The position numbers and the translations under genes were made by a program. A stretch of 20,615 nucleotides of DNA from assembly GCA_007116445.1 (NCBI GenBank), contig SKIM01000085.1:1-20615 (forward strand), read 5' to 3'. The DNA is from Natronohydrobacter sp. (GTDB lineage: Bacteria > Pseudomonadota > Alphaproteobacteria > Rhodobacterales > Rhodobacteraceae). Below the pieces are notes generated by a model. That model was not told the origin of the DNA, made no database searches, and saw only the letters and a program-made list of their open reading frames with translations. Below, piece after piece: positions 1-9,271 of this stretch; position 1 is the first letter of the stretch; each line of letters starts with the position of its first letter.

Positions 1-71
1 CCTCGAATGCCGAATGCCGCGGGAGAGACCACCGAGCCAGTCAGCTCAGGACGCGATCATGTGGTCTAAGG

Positions 72-371
72 TTGGCCAGCCTGCCTGTTGCGGTCGCAGC
101 ATTGCCTCTGACATGGCGTGTCCTGCGTCATGACGGGCTGGCCGTCTGGAACCCCAGTCTGCAGGACGAGCGCGCCCGCGCGATCAAGGCGAAAGCCGAT
201 GCCACCGCGCTGCAAGTCGCGCTGAATGTCGGACTGTGGTTGTCTCTGCTCTCGTATTTCGACATCTGGGCGCTGAGGGGCCATGAAGTCGGCTATCTGA
301 GCGTCGGCACCATGCTGCTGGCGCAACTCACCCGCGTCACGCTGCTGGAATGGCGCGCTGATGGGGGATGA
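72..371 (+). CDS. Small integral membrane protein, possibly 5'-truncated by the window edge
   Basis: Not recognised as a named protein. From the TTG at 72 it encodes 99 residues with about three hydrophobic segments (roughly residues 4-18, 45-68 and 72-94). Between the first and second is a charged stretch, DERARAIKAKAD, of the kind seen in small multi-pass membrane proteins encoded next to compact XRE regulators. The reading frame stays open upstream to base 3, so the true start may lie outside the window; the TTG is only the first plausible start inside it. The ATG at 59 is in another frame and stops after 24 codons. The stop (369-371) overlaps the ATG of the next gene (361), so the two are probably translationally coupled and the membrane protein may be functionally tied to the HTH domain that follows. 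Family assignment is inference. Confidence 0.55.
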   Translation: MASLPVAVAALPLTWRVLRHDGLAVWNPSLQDERARAIKAKADATALQVALNVGLWLSLLSYFDIWALRGHEVGYLSVGTMLLAQLTRVTLLEWRADGG

Positions 372-1782
372 TGCGCCGTTCAACCGGCTCAGGGCGTTGC
401 GTGCCGCGCGGGGGCTGACACAGGCCGATCTGGCCTCTGCCGTGGGGGTCAGTCGCAAGACCATCAACACGGTCGAGAACCGGGTTTTCATCCCTTCGAC
501 CCTTGTCGCTCTGAAACTGGCGCGCGCGCTCGGTTGCCGGGTCAACGAGGTTTTCACGCTTGACCCTGTCGATCCCCCGCCCGACAGTGCCGCAAACGGA
601 GGCAAGCCCATGAATTTCGACCAGATCATCGACCGGCGCGGGACGCATTGCAGCAAATGGGACATGATGGCCCCGATCTATGGCGTCTCGCCCGATACGG
701 GGCTGGCGATGTGGGTGGCCGATATGGATTTTCACCCGCCGCAGGCTGTGCAGAACGCGCTTCAGGCGGTGCTCGATCACGGGGTCTATGGGTATTTCGG
801 CGATGATGCGGCTTACCGCGCGGCGATCTGCTGGTGGATGCAGGCCCGCCATGGCTGGCAGCCCGACCCTGACCATATCTTCACCACGCATGGGCTGGTC
901 AATGCCGTTGGGCTGTGTCTGCAGACATGGACGGCGCCGGGCGATGGGGTGGTGCTGTTCACGCCGGTCTATCATGCTTTCGCCCGCACGATCCGCGCTG
1001 CGGGGCGGCGCGTTGTGGAATGCCCGCTGGTGCAGCAGGGCGGGCGCTATGAGATGGACCTCGCGGCAGCAGAGGCGCAGATGACCGGGGCCGAGCGCAT
1101 GGTGATCCTGTGCTCGCCGCATAATCCCGGCGGACGGGTCTGGTCGGCGCAGGAATTGCGCGATCTCGCTGCTTTTTGCACGCGCCATGACATGCTGCTG
1201 ATCTCGGATGAGATCCACCACGATCTGACCATGCCGGGCCAAACGCATATCCCAATGCCGCTGGCGGCGCCCGAGATCGCCGACCGGCTGGTGATGCTGA
1301 CCGCGGCCTCCAAGACCTTCAACCTAGCGGGCACGCATTGCGGCAATGTCATTATCGCGGATGCGGGGCTGCGGGCGCAATTTGCCGCGACCCTCGGCGC
1401 GATGGGCATTTCCCCCAATTCCTTCGGCCTGCACGCTGTGACGGCGGCCTATTCCCCGGAGGGCGCGGTCTGGGTCGATGCGCTGCAGACCTATCTCGAT
1501 GAAAACCGGCGGGTTTTCGACGCGGGGATCCATGCCATTCCCGGCCTGCGCTCGATGGAGCTGGAATCGACCTATCTGGCCTGGGTCGATTTCGCAGGCA
1601 CCGGCATGACGCGCGAGGAATTCACTGCGCGGGTCGAGCAGGGCGCGCAGATCGCGGCCAATCACGGCACGACATTCGGGGCCGGGGGCGAGAGTTTTCT
1701 GCGCTTCAACCTTGGCGCGCCGCGCGCAGTCATCGAAGATGCGGTCGCAAGGCTGCAACGCGCCTTCGAGGATCTGCAATAA
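361..1782 (+). CDS. patB: XRE-family HTH regulator fused in frame to a PatB/MalY-type PLP-dependent C-S lyase
   Basis: The frame encodes 473 residues. Residues about 8-62 form a compact XRE helix-turn-helix (QADLASAVGVSRKTINTVEN), usually a free-standing protein of about 65-80 residues. Residues 84-473 form a complete fold-type I PLP enzyme of the MalY/PatB family (cystathionine beta-lyase/aminotransferase-like): CSPHNPGGR at 251-259, SDEIHHD at 282-288 with the PLP-pyridine Asp283, and ASKTFNLAG with the Schiff-base lysine Lys318. The family reaction is beta-elimination of cysteine-S conjugates such as cystathionine to pyruvate, ammonia and a thiol, in the cytoplasm. The enzyme part alone is 390 residues, the usual MalY/PatB length, and has its own ATG at 610 with a strong ribosome site. 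No stop separates the two parts, so both a fusion and a free enzyme could be made. The enzyme call is firm; whether the fusion protein is really produced is unclear. Confidence 0.85.
   Translation: MGDDAPFNRLRALRAARGLTQADLASAVGVSRKTINTVENRVFIPSTLVALKLARALGCRVNEVFTLDPVDPPPDSAANGGKPMNFDQIIDRRGTHCSKWDMMAPIYGVSPDTGLAMWVADMDFHPPQAVQNALQAVLDHGVYGYFGDDAAYRAAICWWMQARHGWQPDPDHIFTTHGLVNAVGLCLQTWTAPGDGVVLFTPVYHAFARTIRAAGRRVVECPLVQQGGRYEMDLAAAEAQMTGAERMVILCSPHNPGGRVWSAQELRDLAAFCTRHDMLLISDEIHHDLTMPGQTHIPMPLAAPEIADRLVMLTAASKTFNLAGTHCGNVIIADAGLRAQFAATLGAMGISPNSFGLHAVTAAYSPEGAVWVDALQTYLDENRRVFDAGIHAIPGLRSMELESTYLAWVDFAGTGMTREEFTARVEQGAQIAANHGTTFGAGGESFLRFNLGAPRAVIEDAVARLQRAFEDLQ
598..612 (+). promoter_or_regulatory. 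Strong internal ribosome binding site and ATG for the free PatB enzyme
   Basis: GGAGG at 598-602 sits 7 bases before the ATG at 610-612. That ATG is Met84 of the long frame and matches the normal N-terminus of the MalY/PatB family (MNFDQIIDRRG). The placement is what a separate patB gene would have, so internal initiation is likely even though the upstream HTH frame reads straight through. Confidence 0.7.
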
Positions 1783-1796
1783 CCCCGCGCACAGGG

Positions 1797-1814
1797 GCTG
1801 CGCATCTGCGCAGC
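1797..1814 (+). terminator. Hairpin between patB and the next gene
   Basis: GCTGCGCA and TGCGCAGC form a 7-8 bp stem with a very short loop, 14 bases after the patB stop. No T-tract follows, so it is at best a weak or Rho-assisted terminator, or an mRNA 3'-end structure. Confidence 0.35.
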
Positions 1815-1871
1815 TTGGAAATCCGGTTGCGTCACGCCACATCTTCCCCAACGCATATGGAGGGTTTTTTG

Positions 1872-2852
1872 ATGGGCCAACTGGTCAATGGTGAATGGTC
1901 GAAAGAATGGTATGACACCAAGAAAATCGGCGGCGCGTTCAAGCGCGACACATCGCGGTTTCGAAATTGGGTGACAGCGGATGGCGCGGCAGGCCCCTCG
2001 GGCGAGGGTGGCTTCAAGGCCGAGGCCGGGCGCTACCATCTTTATGTCTCGCTCGCCTGTCCCTGGGCGCATCGCACGCTGATTTTTCGTGCCCTCAAGG
2101 GGCTGGAGGGGCTGATCGATGTCTCGGTCGTGCATCCCGATATGCTCGATGACGGCTGGACTTTTGCCGAAGATTTCGATGGCGCGACTGGCGACCGTCT
2201 GCACGGCGCGCGTTTCATGCGCGAGGTCTATCTGCGCGCGGATCCTGGCATCTCTGGCCGCGTGACAGTGCCTGTGCTCTGGGACAAGACGCGCGAAACA
2301 ATTGTATCGAACGAATCTGCCGAGATCATCCGCATGCTCAACACGGCGTTCAACGACCTGACGGGCAATCACGACGACTATTACCCCGAGGCGCTGCGCA
2401 GCGAGATCGACGCTGTGAATGAGCGCGTTTATGATACGGTCAATAACGGGGTCTACAAATCCGGTTTCGCGACCACGCAGGCGGCCTATGACGCCGCCGT
2501 GCATCCGCTGTTCGAGAGTCTTGACTGGCTGGACGCGCGGCTGACCGGGCAGCGCTATCTGGCAGGCGAGCAACTGACAGAGGCCGATTGGCGGCTCTTC
2601 ACGACGCTGGTGCGCTTTGACAGCGTCTATCACCTGCATTTCAAGTGCAACCGCCGCCGGATCGTGGATTACCCTGAGCTCTGGGCCTATACGCGCGATC
2701 TCTACCAACATCCGGGTGTGGCCGGGACGGTGAACATGGCCCATATCGTGCGCCACTATCATTACAGCCACGACACGATCAATCCCAACCGGATCATCCC
2801 GATCAACCCGCAGTTGGATTTCATGGCCCCGCACGGTCGCGATGCGCTCTGA
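1872..2852 (+). CDS. yqjG: Glutathionyl-hydroquinone reductase (omega-like GST, YqjG/ECM4 family)
   Basis: The 326-residue protein belongs to the S-glutathionyl-(hydro)quinone reductase family. These cytosolic enzymes use glutathione to reduce glutathionyl-hydroquinones back to hydroquinones. The signature is ACPWAHR, with the catalytic Cys at residue 63, the same number as in E. coli YqjG as I recall it. The thioredoxin-like N-terminal part is followed by an all-helical GST C-terminal domain, including the family-typical YLAGEQLTEADWRLFTTLVRFD region. The frame is open from 1815, but the ATG at 1872 is chosen because GGAGGG lies at 1859-1864, 7 bases upstream, and because the protein then starts MGQLVNGEW as expected for the family. 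It follows patB on the same strand after 89 bases that include a hairpin, so it may be transcribed separately. Confidence 0.92.
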   Translation: MGQLVNGEWSKEWYDTKKIGGAFKRDTSRFRNWVTADGAAGPSGEGGFKAEAGRYHLYVSLACPWAHRTLIFRALKGLEGLIDVSVVHPDMLDDGWTFAEDFDGATGDRLHGARFMREVYLRADPGISGRVTVPVLWDKTRETIVSNESAEIIRMLNTAFNDLTGNHDDYYPEALRSEIDAVNERVYDTVNNGVYKSGFATTQAAYDAAVHPLFESLDWLDARLTGQRYLAGEQLTEADWRLFTTLVRFDSVYHLHFKCNRRRIVDYPELWAYTRDLYQHPGVAGTVNMAHIVRHYHYSHDTINPNRIIPINPQLDFMAPHGRDAL

Positions 2853-2937
2853 CAAGCAGGCGCCCTCACGCAAATGCGATTTCCCTTGGCGGGACCATCG
2901 GCTAACCTGCTGAAAAATAGCTTTTGATGAGGGCAGT

Positions 2938-4116
2938 ATGCAGGTTTTCCGAGCGCTCGCGGCCGTGGCGTCGCTTGTTGTCGCCACTGGCGCGCAGGCG
3001 CAAAGCTGTGGCGGGACGTTTGGTGCATTCGTGGACGGGCTACGCTCTGAAGCTGTGCAGCGCGGCTTTGATCGGGGCACAGTCGATCAGTTCTTTCGCG
3101 GCGTCCAGTTCAATCAGGCCGTGATCAATGCTGACCGGCGGCAAGGGATTTTCCAACGCCCCTTCCTCGACTTCTCGCGCGCGCTGATCTCGCAGGGGCG
3201 CATGAATGCGGGGCGCGCGAATTATGATCGTCACCGCGCTGTGTTCGACCGTGCCCAAAGCCAGTTCGGCGTGCCACCCGGTATTCTGCTGGCCTTCTGG
3301 GCATTTGAAACGGATTTCGGATCCAATCAGGGTGATTTCAACACAGTCGATGCGCTGGTGACGCTGGCGCATGACTGTCGCCGCCCGGAATTGTTCCGCC
3401 CGCAGGTTTTCGCGGCGTTGGAGATGTATCGGCGCGGGGATCTCGATCCGCGCAGCCAGCGCGGTGCCTGGGCAGGTGAGATCGGCATGGTGCAGAAGCT
3501 GCCCTCCGACATCATCAATTACGCGGTCGATGGCGACGGGGACGGGCGGATCGATCTGCAACGCTCGGTGCCCGATTCGATCATGTCGGCGGCTTCGATG
3601 CTGCGTGCGAAGGGCTGGCGCTCGGGCGAGCCCTGGATGCACGAAGTCGCCATTCCGCAGGGTTTCGATCTGCGCCAGTCGGGGCTGCGCACCCAGCGCC
3701 CGGTCAGCCAATGGGCGCAGATGGGCGTGCGGCCTACACATGGCACTCTGCCTTCGGGCAATCTGCAGGCCTCGATCATCCTGCCGCAGGGGCATCGCGG
3801 TCCGGCCTTCATGGTGTTTCACAATTACCGCGTTCTGTTTGAATGGAACCAGAGCTTCATCTATGTGACCACTGCGGCCTATTTTGCGACCCGTCTGCAA
3901 GGCGCACCCGTCTACCAAGCGGGAAATCCCGAAACCGGGCTCAATCAGGATCAGATGCGCGCGCTGCAGCAACGCCTCAGCCAGCGCGGGTTCAATGTGG
4001 GCGCGGTTGACGGCATCCTCGGCGCAAATACACGGGCGGCCGTGCAGGATGTGCAGGGGCAGCTTGGACTTCCTGCGGATGGTTGGCCCACACCGCAGCT
4101 TCTGCGCATGCTGTGA
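2938..4116 (+). CDS. Secreted lytic murein transglycosylase (MltB/SLT_2 type) with C-terminal peptidoglycan-binding domain
   Basis: The protein has 392 residues. An N-terminal signal peptide ends near residue 22 (VVATGAQAQ); there is no lipobox, so it is probably a soluble periplasmic enzyme. Residues about 25-310 match the MltB-like lytic transglycosylase domain, which cleaves the MurNAc-GlcNAc bond to leave 1,6-anhydroMurNAc. The catalytic Glu is Glu124 in FWAFETDFG, and a Ca-site-like loop, DGDGDGRID, follows about 60 residues later. Residues about 325-390 form a PG_binding_1 repeat (LQQRLSQRGFNVGAVDGILG). The stretch GEIGMVQKLPSDI differs from the common GAMGxxQFMPSS form, with Lys in place of the aromatic or Met residue. 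ATG 2938 has a close GAGGG at 2929-2933. Secretion and fold are clear; the exact mlt subtype is not. Confidence 0.88.
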   Translation: MQVFRALAAVASLVVATGAQAQSCGGTFGAFVDGLRSEAVQRGFDRGTVDQFFRGVQFNQAVINADRRQGIFQRPFLDFSRALISQGRMNAGRANYDRHRAVFDRAQSQFGVPPGILLAFWAFETDFGSNQGDFNTVDALVTLAHDCRRPELFRPQVFAALEMYRRGDLDPRSQRGAWAGEIGMVQKLPSDIINYAVDGDGDGRIDLQRSVPDSIMSAASMLRAKGWRSGEPWMHEVAIPQGFDLRQSGLRTQRPVSQWAQMGVRPTHGTLPSGNLQASIILPQGHRGPAFMVFHNYRVLFEWNQSFIYVTTAAYFATRLQGAPVYQAGNPETGLNQDQMRALQQRLSQRGFNVGAVDGILGANTRAAVQDVQGQLGLPADGWPTPQLLRML

Positions 4117-4223
4117 AACAAGGCGCTGCGCAAATTTTGCTTGGTTTTGATTAACCTTTCTTCCAATCTGCACAGGGCGCAACTGTGCGCGCCTCGGTCA
4201 GAGAGTGAAGAGAGGATTTGAGA

Positions 4224-4565
4224 ATGGGACGTAGGGACGATTTGATTGAGCGATATGCTTCTGATTTACGGGAGAAAGTTGGCGTGGAGCCGGATATGGA
4301 TCTGCTGCGCAAGGTGACCATAGGCTGCGGGCCGTCGATCTATGATGCGGACGCGGCCACTGTCGCCGCAACCCAGCAACATGAGCTTGATACAGTGCGG
4401 CGTAATTTTTTGATGGGCAAGCTTGGGCTGCCCGATGGGCAAGCGCTGGATGACGCGATCGACGCCGTCATGGAGCAATATGGCCGCTCCGAGCGCAACA
4501 AATACCGCGCTGTGGTCTATTATCTGCTGACGAAGCATTTCGGCAAGGAAGCGGTCTATGGTTAA
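4224..4565 (+). CDS. DUF2853 family protein
   Basis: This is a 113-residue cytosolic-looking helical protein of the DUF2853 family, a small uncharacterised family common in alphaproteobacteria. Recognisable parts are DDLIERYASDLREKVG at the N-terminus, KVTIGCGPSIYDADA in the middle and RNKYRAVVYYLLTKHFG at the C-terminus. The frame is open from a TTG at 4218, but the ATG at 4224 is preferred because AGAGG lies at 4211-4215, 8 bases upstream, and because homologues start MG(K/R)RDDLIE from memory. No signal peptide or membrane segment is seen. Its function is unknown. It lies 107 bases after the transglycosylase and well ahead of lon, so it is probably its own transcription unit. Confidence 0.85.
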   Translation: MGRRDDLIERYASDLREKVGVEPDMDLLRKVTIGCGPSIYDADAATVAATQQHELDTVRRNFLMGKLGLPDGQALDDAIDAVMEQYGRSERNKYRAVVYYLLTKHFGKEAVYG

Positions 4566-4706
4566 GACCATGGCGGTGCGGGGTGGTCGCTAAAATCCTG
4601 TCTTTTTAAAACTTGTGTCACAGGCGCTTTCAGGGGCAAATAGAGTATCTGGTCAGGAAGACCGGGGCTTGATTCTTCCCGTGACGTGAAGGGCACGTGG
4701 GTGAGT

Positions 4707-4731
4707 GGGGTTCCGGTTGTGCCGGAACCCC
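4707..4731 (+). terminator. Strong hairpin terminator upstream of lon
   Basis: GGGGTTCCGG and CCGGAACCCC form a perfect 10-bp stem around a 5-base loop. A T/C-rich tail (TATTCCCTTTTT) follows. It probably ends transcription from the DUF2853 gene before lon; an attenuator role is a less likely alternative. Confidence 0.6.
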
Positions 4732-4838
4732 TATTCCCTTTTTCCATCGCAGCATTGATTGCAGGAAAATTCCAGCGTCGCCACGTTGTCAATTCACGCA
4801 GCGCATCATGCGCGTCCCTAGTCCGCCACAAAGCAACG

Positions 4839-4868
4839 CTTGAATCCCGCAGCCTCAGCGCCCAAATT
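4839..4868 (+). promoter_or_regulatory. Putative RpoH (sigma-32) heat-shock promoter of lon
   Basis: CTTGAA at 4839-4844 is followed after 16 bases by CCCAAATT at 4861-4868. This resembles the sigma-32 pattern (CTTGAA, then CCCCATnT-like) and lies about 47 bases before the lon ATG, a sensible place for a start site. lon is a classic heat-shock gene. It is a consensus match by eye only. Confidence 0.5.
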
Positions 4869-4914
4869 AGGGACAAGGCGCAGGTGCTCCTGCGCGAGAG
4901 ACAAGGAATAGAGA

Positions 4915-7320
<2,406 letters not shown>

Positions 7321-7329
7321 AACATCCCC

Positions 7330-7366
7330 CAATCCCGCGAGCGGCAACACATCGCTCGCGGGATTG
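7330..7366. terminator. 14-bp inverted repeat after lon
   Basis: CAATCCCGCGAGCG (7330-7343) and CGCTCGCGGGATTG (7353-7366) form a perfect 14-bp stem with a 9-base loop, 10 bases after the lon stop. No T-tract is present on either side, so it is either a non-canonical terminator or an RNA 3'-end stabiliser. Confidence 0.55.
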
Positions 7367-7418
7367 GAACAAGAAGGGCTTGCGCCCGTCTGTTATGCGG
7401 AGTAGAGAGCAGCACATG

Positions 7419-7493
7419 GGGCGATTAGCTCAGCGGTAGAGCGCTTCGTTCACATCGAAGATGTCAGCGGTTCAAATCCGTTATCGCCCACCA
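7419..7493 (+). tRNA. tRNA-Val(CAC)
   Basis: A full cloverleaf can be drawn. The acceptor arm GGGCGAT (7419-7425) pairs with ATCGCCC (7483-7489). The D arm is GCTC/GAGC. The anticodon stem CTTCG/CGAAG encloses loop TTCACAT with anticodon CAC at 7451-7453, reading GUG. The T stem is AGCGG/CCGTT with loop TTCAAAT. A discriminator A and an encoded CCA (7491-7493) end it. It lies between lon and the accessory locus and has no tRNA neighbours. Confidence 0.97.
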
Positions 7494-7544
7494 TTCCTCC
7501 GCTTGCAGTGATCCGACAGCGCGTCCTCAGTCGCGATGCGACGC

Positions 7545-8393
7545 TCAGGCCCCTTTTTCGGACTTGGCATTGATATGGACCGCACAGCGGCTGATGGTCT
7601 TGAAGATGTTGCCGCGATCCGCGAAGATTGCTGCAAATTCAGGGCGATAAACCGCATTCATCAGCAAGGTGAACGCATCTGCGCCAACCGGCTGGGACTG
7701 CGGCGTGCCGTGATCGGCAATCTCGATCAGTGTTTCTAGAACCTGGGGCTCTTTCACGAACATCTCTGGATCATTCAGATGAAATTTGTCGAAACGCATG
7801 ATGTCACGGGTCAGGCGACCCGGGTCGACGCCGAAGCGTTCGACGGCATCATTCCACAGCTTGATCCGGTTCATGCCGGCATGCAGGATCGGCAAAGGAT
7901 CGTCGGGATGCAGCACGGCGACATCGTCACAGATCACGGGCCAGCCGTGCTTGAAGTGCAATTCTGCGACTTTGGTCGATTTTCCTGCGCCTGAGTCGCC
8001 GGTGAAGGCAACAACGCCCTCCGGCGTTTTTATCGCCGAGACATGCAGCGGCACGAGACCGCGCATATGCATCAGCACGCCAAAGCCTGTGCCGAAAAGA
8101 TAGGCGCGCATATCGCTTTCCACACCCTCCGGCAGCATTCTGACTGTAATCCGGTCTGGGCGCTCGATCAGAAATTGGGCGATATCAGTAAACTCGCACA
8201 GGCAGGCATCGCGTGTCACACAAAGCCATGGGGCAAGCGTGTGGCCATCGTCCAGAGTGAGCGGTTCGGTTGCGCGGCGCAGTTCCACAGTGGCGAGTCC
8301 GCGCGCGGCGACCTGCTCGGGCGTCAGTTCGGTCAATTCCGGGCAGTCGAAATCAGAGGCGACGGCCAGACCGTAAAGATGATAAAGTTTCAA
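7545..8393 (-). CDS. HprK-related serine kinase of a RiPP/lasso-type cluster
   Basis: The 282-residue protein resembles the C-terminal kinase part of HPr kinase/phosphorylase. It has a P-loop, FTGDSGAGKST, at about 130-140, a preceding LHVSA with His117, and an acidic pair in ICDDVAVLH at 156-157. The N-terminal half (YHLYGLAVASDF) is the extra domain typical of HprK-related proteins in peptide clusters rather than of true HprK of the PTS. Such kinases (ThcoK, PadeK) phosphorylate the C-terminal Ser of lasso precursors, and the precursor at 19500-19652 ends in Ser. The start chosen is TTG at 8393, because GGAG (complement of 8400-8403) lies 6 bases upstream; an in-frame TTG at 8411 would add six residues. 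It lies 78 bases downstream of the B2 gene on the same strand, a likely operon. The substrate is inference. Confidence 0.85.
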   Translation of the reverse strand: MKLYHLYGLAVASDFDCPELTELTPEQVAARGLATVELRRATEPLTLDDGHTLAPWLCVTRDACLCEFTDIAQFLIERPDRITVRMLPEGVESDMRAYLFGTGFGVLMHMRGLVPLHVSAIKTPEGVVAFTGDSGAGKSTKVAELHFKHGWPVICDDVAVLHPDDPLPILHAGMNRIKLWNDAVERFGVDPGRLTRDIMRFDKFHLNDPEMFVKEPQVLETLIEIADHGTPQSQPVGADAFTLLMNAVYRPEFAAIFADRGNIFKTISRCAVHINAKSEKGA

Positions 8394-8471
8394 TGTAATC
8401 TCCGGGAACAAGTTATTGCGTGCAAGATTGTCACAGGCGGCCCGATATGCACATAGCGCGGTTTTTTGCGT

Positions 8472-8939
8472 TTAGTCCAGCGGTGACGAATGATAGCTGA
8501 CCAGCGGAATATGCCCGACGCTTTCTTCGGCACCGATCACCACAAATCGCCCGGAACGCAACCAGGAATGCGCGCCGAACGGATCGTTATCTGCGCCGCG
8601 ATCAGGCCGCGCGGCCAGAACGAGGCTATTGGGAACCTTGCGACGATCGAGAACACGTTTGCCAGCCATGGCCAGCATCAGGCATGTGAACCGCCCTCGC
8701 GCTGCGCGGTTGACGCGCGTCAGCGCCCAATGCAGATCGCGCAGATGACCAATTGGCAGATCTTCAAGGCTTTCGTCGACAAAATCACCTGGCTTGGCTT
8801 GGCCCAGGCTGGTCACATAGCTCTGAAAGGGGCGGCGCCTGACAATCCATGCAGCGCGCAAAAGCTCAAGCGTGACTTCTGCCAAGAGACGTTTGCGCGA
8901 TCTCGCGAGTCCAAGAAAATTTCTGATACGGCGGATCAC
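8472..8939 (-). CDS. Lasso-peptide B2-type protein (transglutaminase-like leader protease)
   Basis: From the GTG at 8939 the protein has 155 residues, the usual B2 size, and starts VIRRIRNFLGLARSRKRLL as B2 proteins do. The catalytic Cys is Cys86 (RFTCLMLAM) and the His is His124 (FGAHSW); no clear Asp follows the His, as in many B2 proteins. B2 enzymes are McjB-like cysteine proteases that remove the leader from a lasso precursor, guided by a PqqD-like B1 partner. The frame extends to an ATG at 9101 with AAGG just upstream, which would add 54 hydrophilic residues without family features, so that start is possible but less likely. It is directly upstream of the HprK-like kinase and divergent from the phosphatase at 9272. 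Confidence 0.8.
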   Translation of the reverse strand: MIRRIRNFLGLARSRKRLLAEVTLELLRAAWIVRRRPFQSYVTSLGQAKPGDFVDESLEDLPIGHLRDLHWALTRVNRAARGRFTCLMLAMAGKRVLDRRKVPNSLVLAARPDRGADNDPFGAHSWLRSGRFVVIGAEESVGHIPLVSYHSSPLD

Positions 8940-9271
8940 GCGTGTCTCATCTCTGCAGTTTTGGTCATCGGACCCTTGGATGTCCAACTTCCCGGCTATA
9001 CCGCGGCGAGGGTTTTCGCAAGTCACTGGATCGGCATAGGCGGTTAAACGCTGGGTCTTGAGCCCTTGCGAGCGCGGGTTACTGACCAAAGCCGTCGTCA
9101 TGCCACCTTCGGCCAGACCGAAAGTGCAGGGCGATACAGCCTTCGTAGGAAGGGGAGGGCGTGGGCGAATATGCGCAGGGAACCGCTTGCAAAGCGCCTG
9201 CAGGGCTGGATTCGTATTTGAACTGAGTTAATTATATTGGCAAATTCGAGTTATGATAATACGCGGATGCC
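8940..9271. other. Divergent control region between B2 and the phosphatase gene
   Basis: If B2 starts at 8939 this is 332 bases of non-coding DNA between divergent genes. It contains a perfect inverted repeat, TTGGATGTCCAA (8976-8987), a possible operator, and an AT-rich stretch at about 9209-9260 ending in TATGATAAT that probably holds the promoter for the phosphatase. No -35/-10 pair is good enough to name. If B2 starts at 9101 the gap is 170 bases. Confidence 0.4.

Larger units (their letters stand above)
4566..4914 (+). other. Non-coding region ahead of lon
   Basis: This 349-base stretch between the DUF2853 gene and lon holds no credible gene; the open frame that runs through it into lon lacks family features. 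It contains a perfect 10-bp hairpin (4707-4731) and a heat-shock-like promoter (4839-4868), described separately. Confidence 0.6.

Noticed and set aside
1662..3080. Long minus-strand frame (472 codons)
   Set aside because: It spans three well-supported + strand genes and has no recognisable motifs; shadow of GC-rich codons.
3040..4182. Long minus-strand frame (380 codons)
   Set aside because: Antisense shadow of the transglycosylase gene, which has a signal peptide, catalytic Glu and PG-binding domain.
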